Shown here: in pieces, positions 27,163-35,178 of the stretch
Numbering within the stretch: position 1 is the first letter of the stretch
How the letters are laid out: each line of letters starts with the position of its first letter
Assembly: GCA_018607905.1 (NCBI GenBank)
Contig: JABBAP010000004.1
Location: 57,282-121,281, forward strand
DNA length: 64,000 nt
Origin: Paracoccaceae bacterium
GTDB taxonomy: Bacteria > Pseudomonadota > Alphaproteobacteria > Rhodobacterales > Rhodobacteraceae
Reading direction: 5' to 3'
Position numbers and translations under genes: made by a program
The notes under the pieces: model-generated
The model's database searches: none
What the model was told of the DNA's origin: nothing
What the model saw: only the letters and a program-made list of their open reading frames with translations

Positions 27163-28452
27163 ATGCCGACTACTAAACTAATCCTCGGTCAAACCCTGTC
27201 TTTCACTGGCAATCCGTTTGAGCTAGGCCCAGATGCCGCCCAGCACGAGGTTCACGGCGCGGTGGCAATCACGAACGGCAAAATCACCGCCGTTGGCCCT
27301 GCCGATCAGATGAAAGCCACTCATACTCAGGCTGAAATCACCGATATGGGTGATCATTTGTTGATGGCAGGGTTCGTTGATGCCCATGTGCATTACCCCC
27401 AAACCGCCATAATCGCCAGCTGGGGCAAACGCCTGATTGATTGGCTCAACACCTACACGTTCCCCGAAGAATCCCGCTTTGGTGATCCTGCCTACGCCAC
27501 TGATATTGCAAATAAATACTGTGATTTTGCGCTTGCAAACGGCACCACAACCGCCGCGAGTTTTTGCACCATTCATCCCGAAAGCGTCGATGCCTATTTC
27601 ACCGCCGCCGCAACCCGCAACATGCGCATGGTTGGCGGCAAAACCTGCATGGATCGCAACTCGCCAGACAATTTGCGCGACACCGCCCAATCCGCCTATG
27701 ATGACAGCAAAACCTTGATTGATCGTTGGCACGAACAGGGCCGCGCCACCTATGCCATCACGCCACGGTTTTCACCGACATCCACAAATGACCAGCTCGC
27801 CGCGCTGGGTGGTTTATGGTCCGAACGCCCAACTTGCCTGATGCAAACACACCTTTCCGAACAGCATGAGGAAATCGCATGGGTCAAAGACCTGTTCCCG
27901 AATGCACGCGATTACCTCGACACCTACGAACAGCACGGGTTGGTTCGCGAGGGCGCGATCATGGGCCATTCGATCCACCTCACACCGCGCGAAATCACCA
28001 CCATGCGAGATTGCGGCGTCACCATCGCCCACTGCCCCACATCCAACACCTTCATCGGATCGGGCCTGTGCGATGTCACGGGGCTCAACGCGGCGGGGGT
28101 CACCACGGGCCTTGCCACCGATACAGGCGGTGGTTCGTCGTTTTCCATGCTGCGCACAATGGCCGCCGCATACGAGGTCGCGCAACTTCGCGGCGACGCG
28201 CTCCACCCCAGCCACCTGCTCTACCTCGCCACTGTTGGCTCCGCCAAAACCCTCGGCCTGTCCGATAAAATCGGCAACCTCGCACCGGGAAATGAGGCCG
28301 ACCTCATCGCCATAAACCTCGCCTCCACGCCGCCCATCAAACTAAGCAGCGCGCGCGCCAACACCATCTGGGAAGCCATCTTCCCCACCATCATGATGGG
28401 CGACGAACGCGCGATCACCGACGTCTGGATCGCAGGCGAACGGATAATTTGA
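27163..28452 (+). CDS. guaD: Guanine deaminase
   Basis: An amidohydrolase that turns guanine into xanthine and ammonia in purine salvage or catabolism. The 429 residues fit. Zinc-site motifs: DAHVHYPQ (HxH) near residue 73, CLMQTHLSEQHEEI, AIMGHSIHLTPRE, and ATDTGGGSSFSMLRTM with the metal aspartate. The substrate-site TYTFPEESRFGDPAYA is typical of guanine deaminase. The start is preceded by AAGAGA. If the DUF6165 frame were intact its end would overlap this start by 14 bases. Confidence 0.95.
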   Translation: MPTTKLILGQTLSFTGNPFELGPDAAQHEVHGAVAITNGKITAVGPADQMKATHTQAEITDMGDHLLMAGFVDAHVHYPQTAIIASWGKRLIDWLNTYTFPEESRFGDPAYATDIANKYCDFALANGTTTAASFCTIHPESVDAYFTAAATRNMRMVGGKTCMDRNSPDNLRDTAQSAYDDSKTLIDRWHEQGRATYAITPRFSPTSTNDQLAALGGLWSERPTCLMQTHLSEQHEEIAWVKDLFPNARDYLDTYEQHGLVREGAIMGHSIHLTPREITTMRDCGVTIAHCPTSNTFIGSGLCDVTGLNAAGVTTGLATDTGGGSSFSMLRTMAAAYEVAQLRGDALHPSHLLYLATVGSAKTLGLSDKIGNLAPGNEADLIAINLASTPPIKLSSARANTIWEAIFPTIMMGDERAITDVWIAGERII

Positions 28453-28514
28453 CACAACAGGCGATCCCATGACACCCTAAGGTAGATTTAAAGCGATTTA
28501 TTTGAGGGTTTATT

Positions 28515-30818
28515 ATGGTTTCAAAGGAAGACCAATCAGGCGTGAAAACGTCCACAATAGACGTAACAAGGTCGAATAGGGCCCATCGTGTCTGGCTTGC
28601 ATCGTTCAATTCTGAAGCCAATCCTGAATTTGGTCCCAATCTGAAAAAAGACTCTCTGATATCGTGGAGCATCGAACCTTATTCATTGGATGAATTTCTA
28701 GAGTTGGAAGGCGATCGCGATGTAATTGCCTTTGAGGCGCGATCAGAGGGAGACCCCGACGGGAAAATCATTGCCGTTGGAACAATGCTTCCGTTTGAAC
28801 ATAACTCGGGCGAAAAACCCCAAATTCAAATTTCCGTCGTCGATACATTTTTTGATCGTTCGATCAATTACAACCACAACTCAGACAACTTAATAGATCC
28901 AAAATATGTGACAGAATTGCTCCGATTGTCTTCAATCGATTCCGAACAATTTGGCTCCTATTTGCAAAAACATGTGGAACCAACCCTAGCGTTCAAAATC
29001 TCGAACAAGCCGAAAATCAATTTCACACCTGACGCCGCCAAAAAACGCGCTGCTATTGCATTCACCGACAGCATGACCCCGACCGACGATAAACCGATTC
29101 CACCGCCCCTGCCAAATCCCGAAGGCGCGGTAAAACCAGAACCAACTCCAGAACCAACGCCCCCCCAAGCCCTTGAAACCCAATCCCATTTCTCCACCGA
29201 CGAACCGCGCAGCGTTGTCGATACTTTGCGCCGCGCCCCGAACGCATTTGTCGTGGCCCAATACCTAGATCGCCTGCGCGGCGCGCCGATCAAAGACGAG
29301 AAAAGCCAAGACAGCTACGTGCTGCACGTCGATGCGCCTTGGGGCGGCGGTAAAACCACTTTCGCCAATTTCATCGCAAATTTCCTCAGCTTTCGGCACC
29401 ATAAAACGCCCAAAAATGTCGCAACCTTCATCGAAAACAGCGGAGTTGAAAAAAGCCTTTATGAACCCTTGGCAGAAAATGATTGGATGATCCTGCATTT
29501 CAACGCTTGGGAAAACCAGCATGTTTCGCCGCCCTGGTGGAATTTTTACACCTCATTCCTCAACGGCTATAAAGACAAAATCGAACACCCCACAGGGCTG
29601 CAAATCAACGAATGGCACTGGCGTATTTGGACCCCAGAAACCAAAAAGTCCCTGCTAATCACAGCCGCACTGGTTGTCGTTGCCATTGTGCTCGCGATGA
29701 ATACGATTGATAAAGGCGAACTCAGCACGCTTACCGCTGCCGCGTCGTTGCTGGGGGCTGGCTCCCTGCTCGCCTTCATCTTTGCCCAAGCAAAAGCAGG
29801 CATAAAACGCGTCGTAGATGCCTCCAACAGCGCGTATAACCCAACCGTTCTGGGCGAAACGGATCCCCTCACACGGCTTGGCGATCGCTTTATCGAAGTA
29901 TCCAAATGGCACGATCGCCCCGTGCTCATGGTAATCGACGATATTGATCGGTGTGAACCCGAATATGTCGTTGAACTGATGCGCGGCCTTATCACGATTT
30001 TTCAATCAAACCACGTCAGCTATCTTATCCTTGGAGATCGCGGCTGGATCGAGCAAAGCTTCGAAAACGTGAACGACGACATGAGCAAGGCCCACACAGA
30101 CAAAACTGTCAGCTTTGGCGCCCGTTTTGCAGAAAAGGTCATTCAAATGAGCTATCTTCTGCCCGAAATTCCGACCGAACAGCGCAAACACTACCTGCGC
30201 AGTGTCTTGGGGTTGAACGAAGAACAGACCAAAGAAATCGAACAGGTCCAACGCGAAATCCGCCAGAAACTCTCCGATGCGAAAACCCCCGAGGAGAAAG
30301 AAAAAGTCAAAAAGGAAATTCAAGCGGCTGAGCCAAAAGACGAAATCGAGGCTAAAACAACGCGCGACGAATTGAATATTCAATCGGCGCTCGCCAATGC
30401 AGCGGCACCAGATCAGCTGGAAAAAATTAACCACGGGCTCGAAGAAGTATGGTTTCTTCTGCCCCAAAATCCCCGCCGCGTGAAACGGCTCGTCAATATG
30501 ATCGCCGTGTACCAAGCAAGTGCTGAATCCACGCTCGGGCTTGATCCCAAAAACGCCAAAGACTGGTTCGAGATGGTCTTGTGGCTGATCCTATTTTCGG
30601 AATTTCCCAACGTCTTTGCCGCCATTTATGCGCGCCCGTCACTTCTCGAACCACTCCCCAATCTGAACGAGGAAAAACTGCTGTTCGATTGGCAGATAGA
30701 CGGCGGATTGCCGCGCCGCGCCCGCAAGGTTATCGACGGCGTCACAATCGACGGCACCTTGATCAAGATCACACCCGATATCGCCGAAAAAATGAAAAAA
30801 CTAACGCCTCTGGGATAG
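28515..30818 (+). CDS. KAP family P-loop NTPase with two membrane helices
   Basis: A 767-residue STAND-type ATPase. Residues 1-170 are an unrecognised N-terminal region; 185-225 is a Pro-rich linker (DDKPIPPPLPNPEGAVKP). The KAP domain starts near 240, with Walker A WGGGKTT (K280). Two membrane helices are inserted at about 381-399 and 409-428, a hallmark of membrane KAP proteins. Walker B is VLMVIDDIDRCEPE (D475). A charged coiled coil lies near 575-620, then NPRRVKRLVNMIAVYQ and a C-terminal domain. Some KAP proteins take part in phage exclusion (PifA) or membrane-linked signalling; the role here is unknown. Bases 28515-28980 are clearly AT-richer than the rest. Confidence 0.9.
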   Translation: MVSKEDQSGVKTSTIDVTRSNRAHRVWLASFNSEANPEFGPNLKKDSLISWSIEPYSLDEFLELEGDRDVIAFEARSEGDPDGKIIAVGTMLPFEHNSGEKPQIQISVVDTFFDRSINYNHNSDNLIDPKYVTELLRLSSIDSEQFGSYLQKHVEPTLAFKISNKPKINFTPDAAKKRAAIAFTDSMTPTDDKPIPPPLPNPEGAVKPEPTPEPTPPQALETQSHFSTDEPRSVVDTLRRAPNAFVVAQYLDRLRGAPIKDEKSQDSYVLHVDAPWGGGKTTFANFIANFLSFRHHKTPKNVATFIENSGVEKSLYEPLAENDWMILHFNAWENQHVSPPWWNFYTSFLNGYKDKIEHPTGLQINEWHWRIWTPETKKSLLITAALVVVAIVLAMNTIDKGELSTLTAAASLLGAGSLLAFIFAQAKAGIKRVVDASNSAYNPTVLGETDPLTRLGDRFIEVSKWHDRPVLMVIDDIDRCEPEYVVELMRGLITIFQSNHVSYLILGDRGWIEQSFENVNDDMSKAHTDKTVSFGARFAEKVIQMSYLLPEIPTEQRKHYLRSVLGLNEEQTKEIEQVQREIRQKLSDAKTPEEKEKVKKEIQAAEPKDEIEAKTTRDELNIQSALANAAAPDQLEKINHGLEEVWFLLPQNPRRVKRLVNMIAVYQASAESTLGLDPKNAKDWFEMVLWLILFSEFPNVFAAIYARPSLLEPLPNLNEEKLLFDWQIDGGLPRRARKVIDGVTIDGTLIKITPDIAEKMKKLTPLG

Positions 30819-30862
30819 GCTCAAATCCCGCCCGTTGCGTCAAAGGTTAACGCCAAAAGTGC

Positions 30863-30895
30863 CATACGTTTTGCATACACTTTGCATACGTTTTG
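30863..30895. repeat. Three tandem 11-bp repeats
   Basis: CATACGTTTTG, CATACACTTTG and CATACGTTTTG follow without a gap, then CA. Units 1 and 3 are identical; unit 2 differs at two bases. An 11-bp period places each unit on about the same face of the helix. They lie 45 bases after the KAP gene and 64 bases before the end of the convergent deaminase gene. Confidence 0.8.
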
Positions 30896-30958
30896 CAGCC
30901 CCGAAAAATCGCATTTTAAGGCAAATCTTACCGAACCGAACGCGCGCGTATCACCCTG

Positions 30959-32293
30959 TTAAAGCCCAGCCAAACGCAGCGCCATTTTGTTTTGCCGCGC
31001 GATCACCGCGTTCAAATCAATCGTCGTCATCTGCCCATCGCGCACCACACCGCGCCCCTCAACAAACAGATCACGAACTTGATGCGGGCCCGACAAAACC
31101 AGTGCGGCAACTGGGTCCCAATTTCCCGCAGCGGCCAAGTTTACCATGTTCCAAATCGCGAAATCGGCGCGTTTACCAACCTCGAGCGATCCCACATCAC
31201 TACGCCCTAAAACTTGCGCGCCCCCTAACGTGGCGATCTCCAAACTCTCGCGGGCAGACATGGCATCAGCGCCGTTTTGAACCCGCTGCAACAGCATCAA
31301 TTGGCGCGCTTCATCCAGCAAATGCCCCGCGTCATTCGACGCCGATCCATCCACACCCAACCCCACACGAACACCCGCATCCCGCATCGCACGCACTGGC
31401 GCAATGCCCGATCCAAGCCGGCAATTTGAACAGGGGCAATGGGCAACGCCCGTGCCAGTTTGTGCAAATAAATCAATCTCTTGTGCATCCAGCTTTACAC
31501 AATGCGCATGCCAAACATCATCCCCCGTCCATCCCATATCTTGGGCATATTGCCCCGGACGACAGCCAAATCTCGCCAGCGAATAATCCACATCTTCATC
31601 GTTTTCTGCCAGATGCGTGTGCAACATAACGCCCTTGTCACGGGCCAACGCGGCGCTGTCTTTCATCAGATCAGTGGAGACCGAAAACGGCGAACACGGT
31701 GCCACAACAACCCGCGTCATTGACCCGTCTTTTGCATCATGAAAACGATCAATCACACGGATGCAATCCTCCAGAATAGCAGATTCCACCTCGACCATAC
31801 TGTCAGGCGGCAACCCACCGTCGCTCTCTCCAATGGACATAGATCCCCGCGCACCATGAAACCGCAAACCGACCTCGGATGCGGCCGCGATACTGTCGTC
31901 CAGCGTTGCGCCATTGGGAAAAATGTATTGGTGATCAGAACTGAGCGTGCACCCAGACAGCGCCAATTCCGCCAAACCAACCTGCGCAGCGGTATAAAAC
32001 TCCTCTGGCCCCATCTGTTCCCAAATCGGGTATAATGTCTGGAGCCAGCCAAACAACAATGCGTCCTGCCCCCCCGGAACAGCCCGCGTAAGTGTTTGAT
32101 ATAAATGATGATGTGTGTTCACCAGCCCGGGTGTAACAACGCAACCAGCGGCATCAATTCCGCCCCCGTCCAGCCCGTGACCGATCTGCGTAATCACACC
32201 ATTTTCGATAGCCATATCCACATCCGTCAGCTCGCGCCGCGTGGTATCCATCGTGACCAAATGGCCGATGTTTTTGATCACAGTTCTTGTCAT
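30959..32293 (-). CDS. 8-oxoguanine deaminase (amidohydrolase)
   Basis: A 444-residue zinc amidohydrolase of the group that includes 8-oxoguanine deaminase and hydroxydechloroatrazine ethylaminohydrolase. Metal motifs are GLVNTHHHLYQTLTRA near residue 60, MLHTHLAENDED, DVWHAHCVKLD, and GLGVDGSASNDAGHLL with the catalytic aspartate. In purine metabolism it would turn 8-oxoguanine into urate and ammonia. GAGGTGA precedes the start. It and guaD act on related purines but converge on either side of the KAP gene. Confidence 0.88.
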   Translation of the reverse strand: MTRTVIKNIGHLVTMDTTRRELTDVDMAIENGVITQIGHGLDGGGIDAAGCVVTPGLVNTHHHLYQTLTRAVPGGQDALLFGWLQTLYPIWEQMGPEEFYTAAQVGLAELALSGCTLSSDHQYIFPNGATLDDSIAAASEVGLRFHGARGSMSIGESDGGLPPDSMVEVESAILEDCIRVIDRFHDAKDGSMTRVVVAPCSPFSVSTDLMKDSAALARDKGVMLHTHLAENDEDVDYSLARFGCRPGQYAQDMGWTGDDVWHAHCVKLDAQEIDLFAQTGTGVAHCPCSNCRLGSGIAPVRAMRDAGVRVGLGVDGSASNDAGHLLDEARQLMLLQRVQNGADAMSARESLEIATLGGAQVLGRSDVGSLEVGKRADFAIWNMVNLAAAGNWDPVAALVLSGPHQVRDLFVEGRGVVRDGQMTTIDLNAVIARQNKMALRLAGL

Positions 32294-32306
32294 TGGGCGT
32301 CACCTC

Positions 32307-32336
32307 AAAAGAAAAACGGCAGCCCAAGCCACCGTT
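32307..32336 (-). terminator. Rho-independent terminator of the SPOR gene
   Basis: On the minus strand AACGGTGGC, loop TTGG, GCTGCCGTT is followed by a T-run. The 9-bp stem has two G-U pairs. It lies 30 bases after the SPOR gene stop and ahead of the 8-oxoguanine deaminase start. Confidence 0.85.
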
Positions 32337-32365
32337 TTAGATCGTTTAAATCACTGTTGCTCGGT

Positions 32366-33643
32366 TTAGTTTACGTAAAACGCATCCCCAAAACCAGCCC
32401 CGCGTGCAGAGCGCAATGCAGATTGCATTTGCGCAGAACTGCCGAATGGGCCAAGCAAAACAACTTTCAAATTCCGGCCACCGCGCGCAACATTTCGCGT
32501 TGCAACAGGCACGCCAGCCGCTTGAAAGCGACGAATTGTACGTTGTGTATTTGAGGCGTCACCAAAGGTACCTACTTGCACGTACCGCTTGCTTGTCGCC
32601 TGTGTAGCACGTTGTTTTACAACAACTTTCTTTGTTGATTGCGTCGTGCGGTATTGCCGCGTTGAGGCAACTTTACGAACCCGCGTTTTCCGTTTGACCA
32701 GTTTGCGCGGCACCGTATTGGTCCAAACCAACTCCATCTGAGCATCGCCTTCGCGGGTCACATCAGACTCGATAACTGGGCCTGTTGTGGTCAAGCCGTG
32801 AATCGGATCAACAACTTGATCGGCGGTCACGACGCGCACTGTTCTGCGCGTGGTTTTGATCGACGCATTTGCAGCGGCAGCGGCCTGCAAACGGCGCGAA
32901 CGTACGAGATCACCGGGATGAATTTGTTGCGTTTGACCTGTTGCCTGACGACGGCGCACAACGCGCGTTGTGTTCGTGCGAACACCAGTTTGGGCCTGCG
33001 TTGGGTTTGAAAACACCGTTACATTTCGTGTGTTATCAGTGCTTTGGATGCCAGAACGCGAATTGCGCACCAGATCACCTGGATGAATTTGTTGCCCAAC
33101 ACGGCGCGTCGCAACGCGTTGTGTCACAACCTTTTTACGTGTCACGACACGTTTTGGCTGCACCACTTGTTGCACTGCGGGCTCTCTGAGCACAAGCACA
33201 CGCGCAGGTTTGGTGCGAATGGATTTTACAACCTTCTTCACAACTTTCTTTGGTGGCGCTTTGACGGTTTTACGTTTGGGCGCAGCCACCCGTTTGATCG
33301 TCGGCTGTGACAAATCTAGAACCGTGCCCGTAGATGTCGGGTTCACTTTTCTTTGCAAGGTCGCCAGTTGGCTACCAGTCAAAGACGGCTTGTTCTGCTT
33401 GGAGCAATAAACTTTACGCTTGCGATTTACCCGTGGAACCCAAGTGACCCGCCCGCCAAAACCAGCACGGATGAACACACAGCCACGGCTGTCCACATAC
33501 TGCTTGCCCTTAAACGCGCTCGGTGGATACTCCGCTGGTGCCGTAACTTTACGCAAAGATTGCGATGTGACGGGTCCAACAATGGACGCAGTAACAAGAA
33601 TAGCAAGTGCAGCGCGTGCTGCATGGATCAGAATTTTATGCAT
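32366..33643 (-). CDS. SPOR-domain envelope protein with basic repeats
   Basis: A 425-residue secreted protein. A signal peptide covers about residues 1-27. A cysteine-containing segment (FKGKQYVDSRGCVFIRAGFGGRV, then VYCSKQN) follows. Residues 110-340 are rich in Lys, Arg, Thr and Val and contain two copies of QQIHPGDLVR near residues 184 and 238. The last 75 residues are a SPOR domain (RYVQVGTFGDASNTQRTIRRFQAAG, ending LGPFGSSAQMQSALRSARGAGFGDAFYV), which binds glycan strands lacking stem peptides at division sites. The protein likely acts at the septum or cell wall. The basic middle could hold it to acidic polymers. Confidence 0.9.
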   Translation of the reverse strand: MHKILIHAARAALAILVTASIVGPVTSQSLRKVTAPAEYPPSAFKGKQYVDSRGCVFIRAGFGGRVTWVPRVNRKRKVYCSKQNKPSLTGSQLATLQRKVNPTSTGTVLDLSQPTIKRVAAPKRKTVKAPPKKVVKKVVKSIRTKPARVLVLREPAVQQVVQPKRVVTRKKVVTQRVATRRVGQQIHPGDLVRNSRSGIQSTDNTRNVTVFSNPTQAQTGVRTNTTRVVRRRQATGQTQQIHPGDLVRSRRLQAAAAANASIKTTRRTVRVVTADQVVDPIHGLTTTGPVIESDVTREGDAQMELVWTNTVPRKLVKRKTRVRKVASTRQYRTTQSTKKVVVKQRATQATSKRYVQVGTFGDASNTQRTIRRFQAAGVPVATRNVARGGRNLKVVLLGPFGSSAQMQSALRSARGAGFGDAFYVN

Positions 33644-33809
33644 CTAAGCCCCCTAGGATACGGGGTAAAAGTTGCCTTTATTTCGCCACATTGTAAAGGG
33701 CAGAACCGCCGTACCCACAACATTTCGTGCTTAATAGCGCGAGGACATCAGGGTTTAGCTTAGTCCACTACATTCCTAGAGGCAGCATCTCGTTGAAAAC
33801 GATAGGGTT

Positions 33810-35123
33810 TTAATTCCAGCTTTCCTTCTTTCGGTACAAGGTTGACGGCGAAACGCTCAGTTGTAGCGCTGCTTTCGGGATTGACCCACCATTTTGGCTA
33901 ATCGCGGTTTCAATGATCAAACGCTCCAAATCTGCCAGCGCCCACCCTGCCCTAATCATTTCAATGATCGTGTTTTTCGCGCCGTCATTCGTATCACGCA
34001 CCGCCTGCTGGGTTTGCGGCTGCGTGCTGGCAATGTACTCATTCAGCATCGCATTTGGCAACATCGCGGCCTTTAGAACCGATGATTTTGACGCCTCAAC
34101 ACTCTTTTCAAGGGTCGATTGAAGCTGTGAAATATTCCCATCCCACGACACTTTGCTTAGTACCAAGGCTGCATCTTCAGCCAATTCCATTTGCGGCTTT
34201 TGCATCTTGTGTGTGATGCGGTTCAACATCTGCTGTGCAAGTGGGGAAATTTCATCGCAGCGACTGTGCAAAGGGCGCAATTTTATCCGCACCACCTTTA
34301 AACGATAGTATAAGTCTTCGCGAAACCGCCCAGCATCCACGGCGTCTTCGGCATTAATCGTGCTGCAAAAAATCACTCTGATATTTGTGTGGCTGCTAAA
34401 GCCAAAATTGGTTTCCAACACCCCCGTCTGCAAAAATCGAAGCAACTGGGTCTGCACGCTCAAAGACAAACGGCAGACTTCTGACAGGTAAAGCGTTCCC
34501 CCGTTTTCGAACACCTCTTCCGAAAACATCGCCGCCAATTTGGTGTGTGTCGTGCCTCCACAATCGACGCTGACAAAGGGCAAATGGGATCGATGCGAAC
34601 AGGCGTGCAAATATTCCGCGCACGCGCCCTTGCCCGTGCCTGCATCACCCTCGATCAAGACAGGGGAAAAACTTGGCATTATCTTGATAATATTGTCGAA
34701 ATTATCGCCAAAAACCGCGCTGTAGTACGGTTTTTCATCTTCAAATCTGGCTTCGCTCGCGTCTACTGCTGCATTGCTTACAACCGCCAAAAGCGACGCG
34801 CTATCAATTGGTTTTACAACATAATCAAACGCACCCAGATCAATGGCAGTGCCCGCTTGACGCATGGCTCCGCTCGCTGTTGTCGCAATGATCCGGGTTT
34901 CAGGGCGCGCACCCAATAGTCCGGCCATAAATGCAAACGCATCACCGCTAACCAAAAGCAAATCCAGCACAACAATGCTTGCGCCATGTTCAGCAAAAAG
35001 CGCCGCCGCCTCTGGCACAGTCTTAGCCGTGAAAACATCCATACCAGCAGTGGAAAGAGCGTCAGAATACGCCTCTCGCAATGCATCTGTTTGTTCAACC
35101 ACCAAGACCCGAACCGACACCAC
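33810..35123 (-). CDS. NtrC-like response regulator with a degenerate AAA+ domain
   Basis: A 437-residue protein with three domains. Receiver, 1-120: the phospho-acceptor D54 and K104 are present but the acidic pair is E10-Q11. AAA+ domain, 135-350: Walker A is GDAGTGKG (159-166), the GAFTGA loop that contacts sigma-54 is absent (about 30 residues missing between LAAMFSEEVF and ENGGT), and Walker B is TLYLSEV, with Ser for the catalytic Asp. A C-terminal Fis-type helix-turn-helix follows (GGSIPKAALQLSVSPSTLYRKK). It should bind DNA but not activate sigma-54 or hydrolyse ATP normally. The start is one of two adjacent GTG codons. No sensor kinase is adjacent. Confidence 0.88.
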   Translation of the reverse strand: MVSVRVLVVEQTDALREAYSDALSTAGMDVFTAKTVPEAAALFAEHGASIVVLDLLLVSGDAFAFMAGLLGARPETRIIATTASGAMRQAGTAIDLGAFDYVVKPIDSASLLAVVSNAAVDASEARFEDEKPYYSAVFGDNFDNIIKIMPSFSPVLIEGDAGTGKGACAEYLHACSHRSHLPFVSVDCGGTTHTKLAAMFSEEVFENGGTLYLSEVCRLSLSVQTQLLRFLQTGVLETNFGFSSHTNIRVIFCSTINAEDAVDAGRFREDLYYRLKVVRIKLRPLHSRCDEISPLAQQMLNRITHKMQKPQMELAEDAALVLSKVSWDGNISQLQSTLEKSVEASKSSVLKAAMLPNAMLNEYIASTQPQTQQAVRDTNDGAKNTIIEMIRAGWALADLERLIIETAISQNGGSIPKAALQLSVSPSTLYRKKESWN

Positions 35124-35178
35124 AATCCCCTAACTCGTTACAAATACACATTAGATACCGTGGCATCTTTTAACAGAC

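Noticed and set aside
28515..30818. Complete multi-gene defence island around the KAP NTPase
   Set aside because: Both neighbours are housekeeping purine deaminases; no nuclease, methylase, toxin or integrase lies nearby, so only a single-gene role can be proposed.
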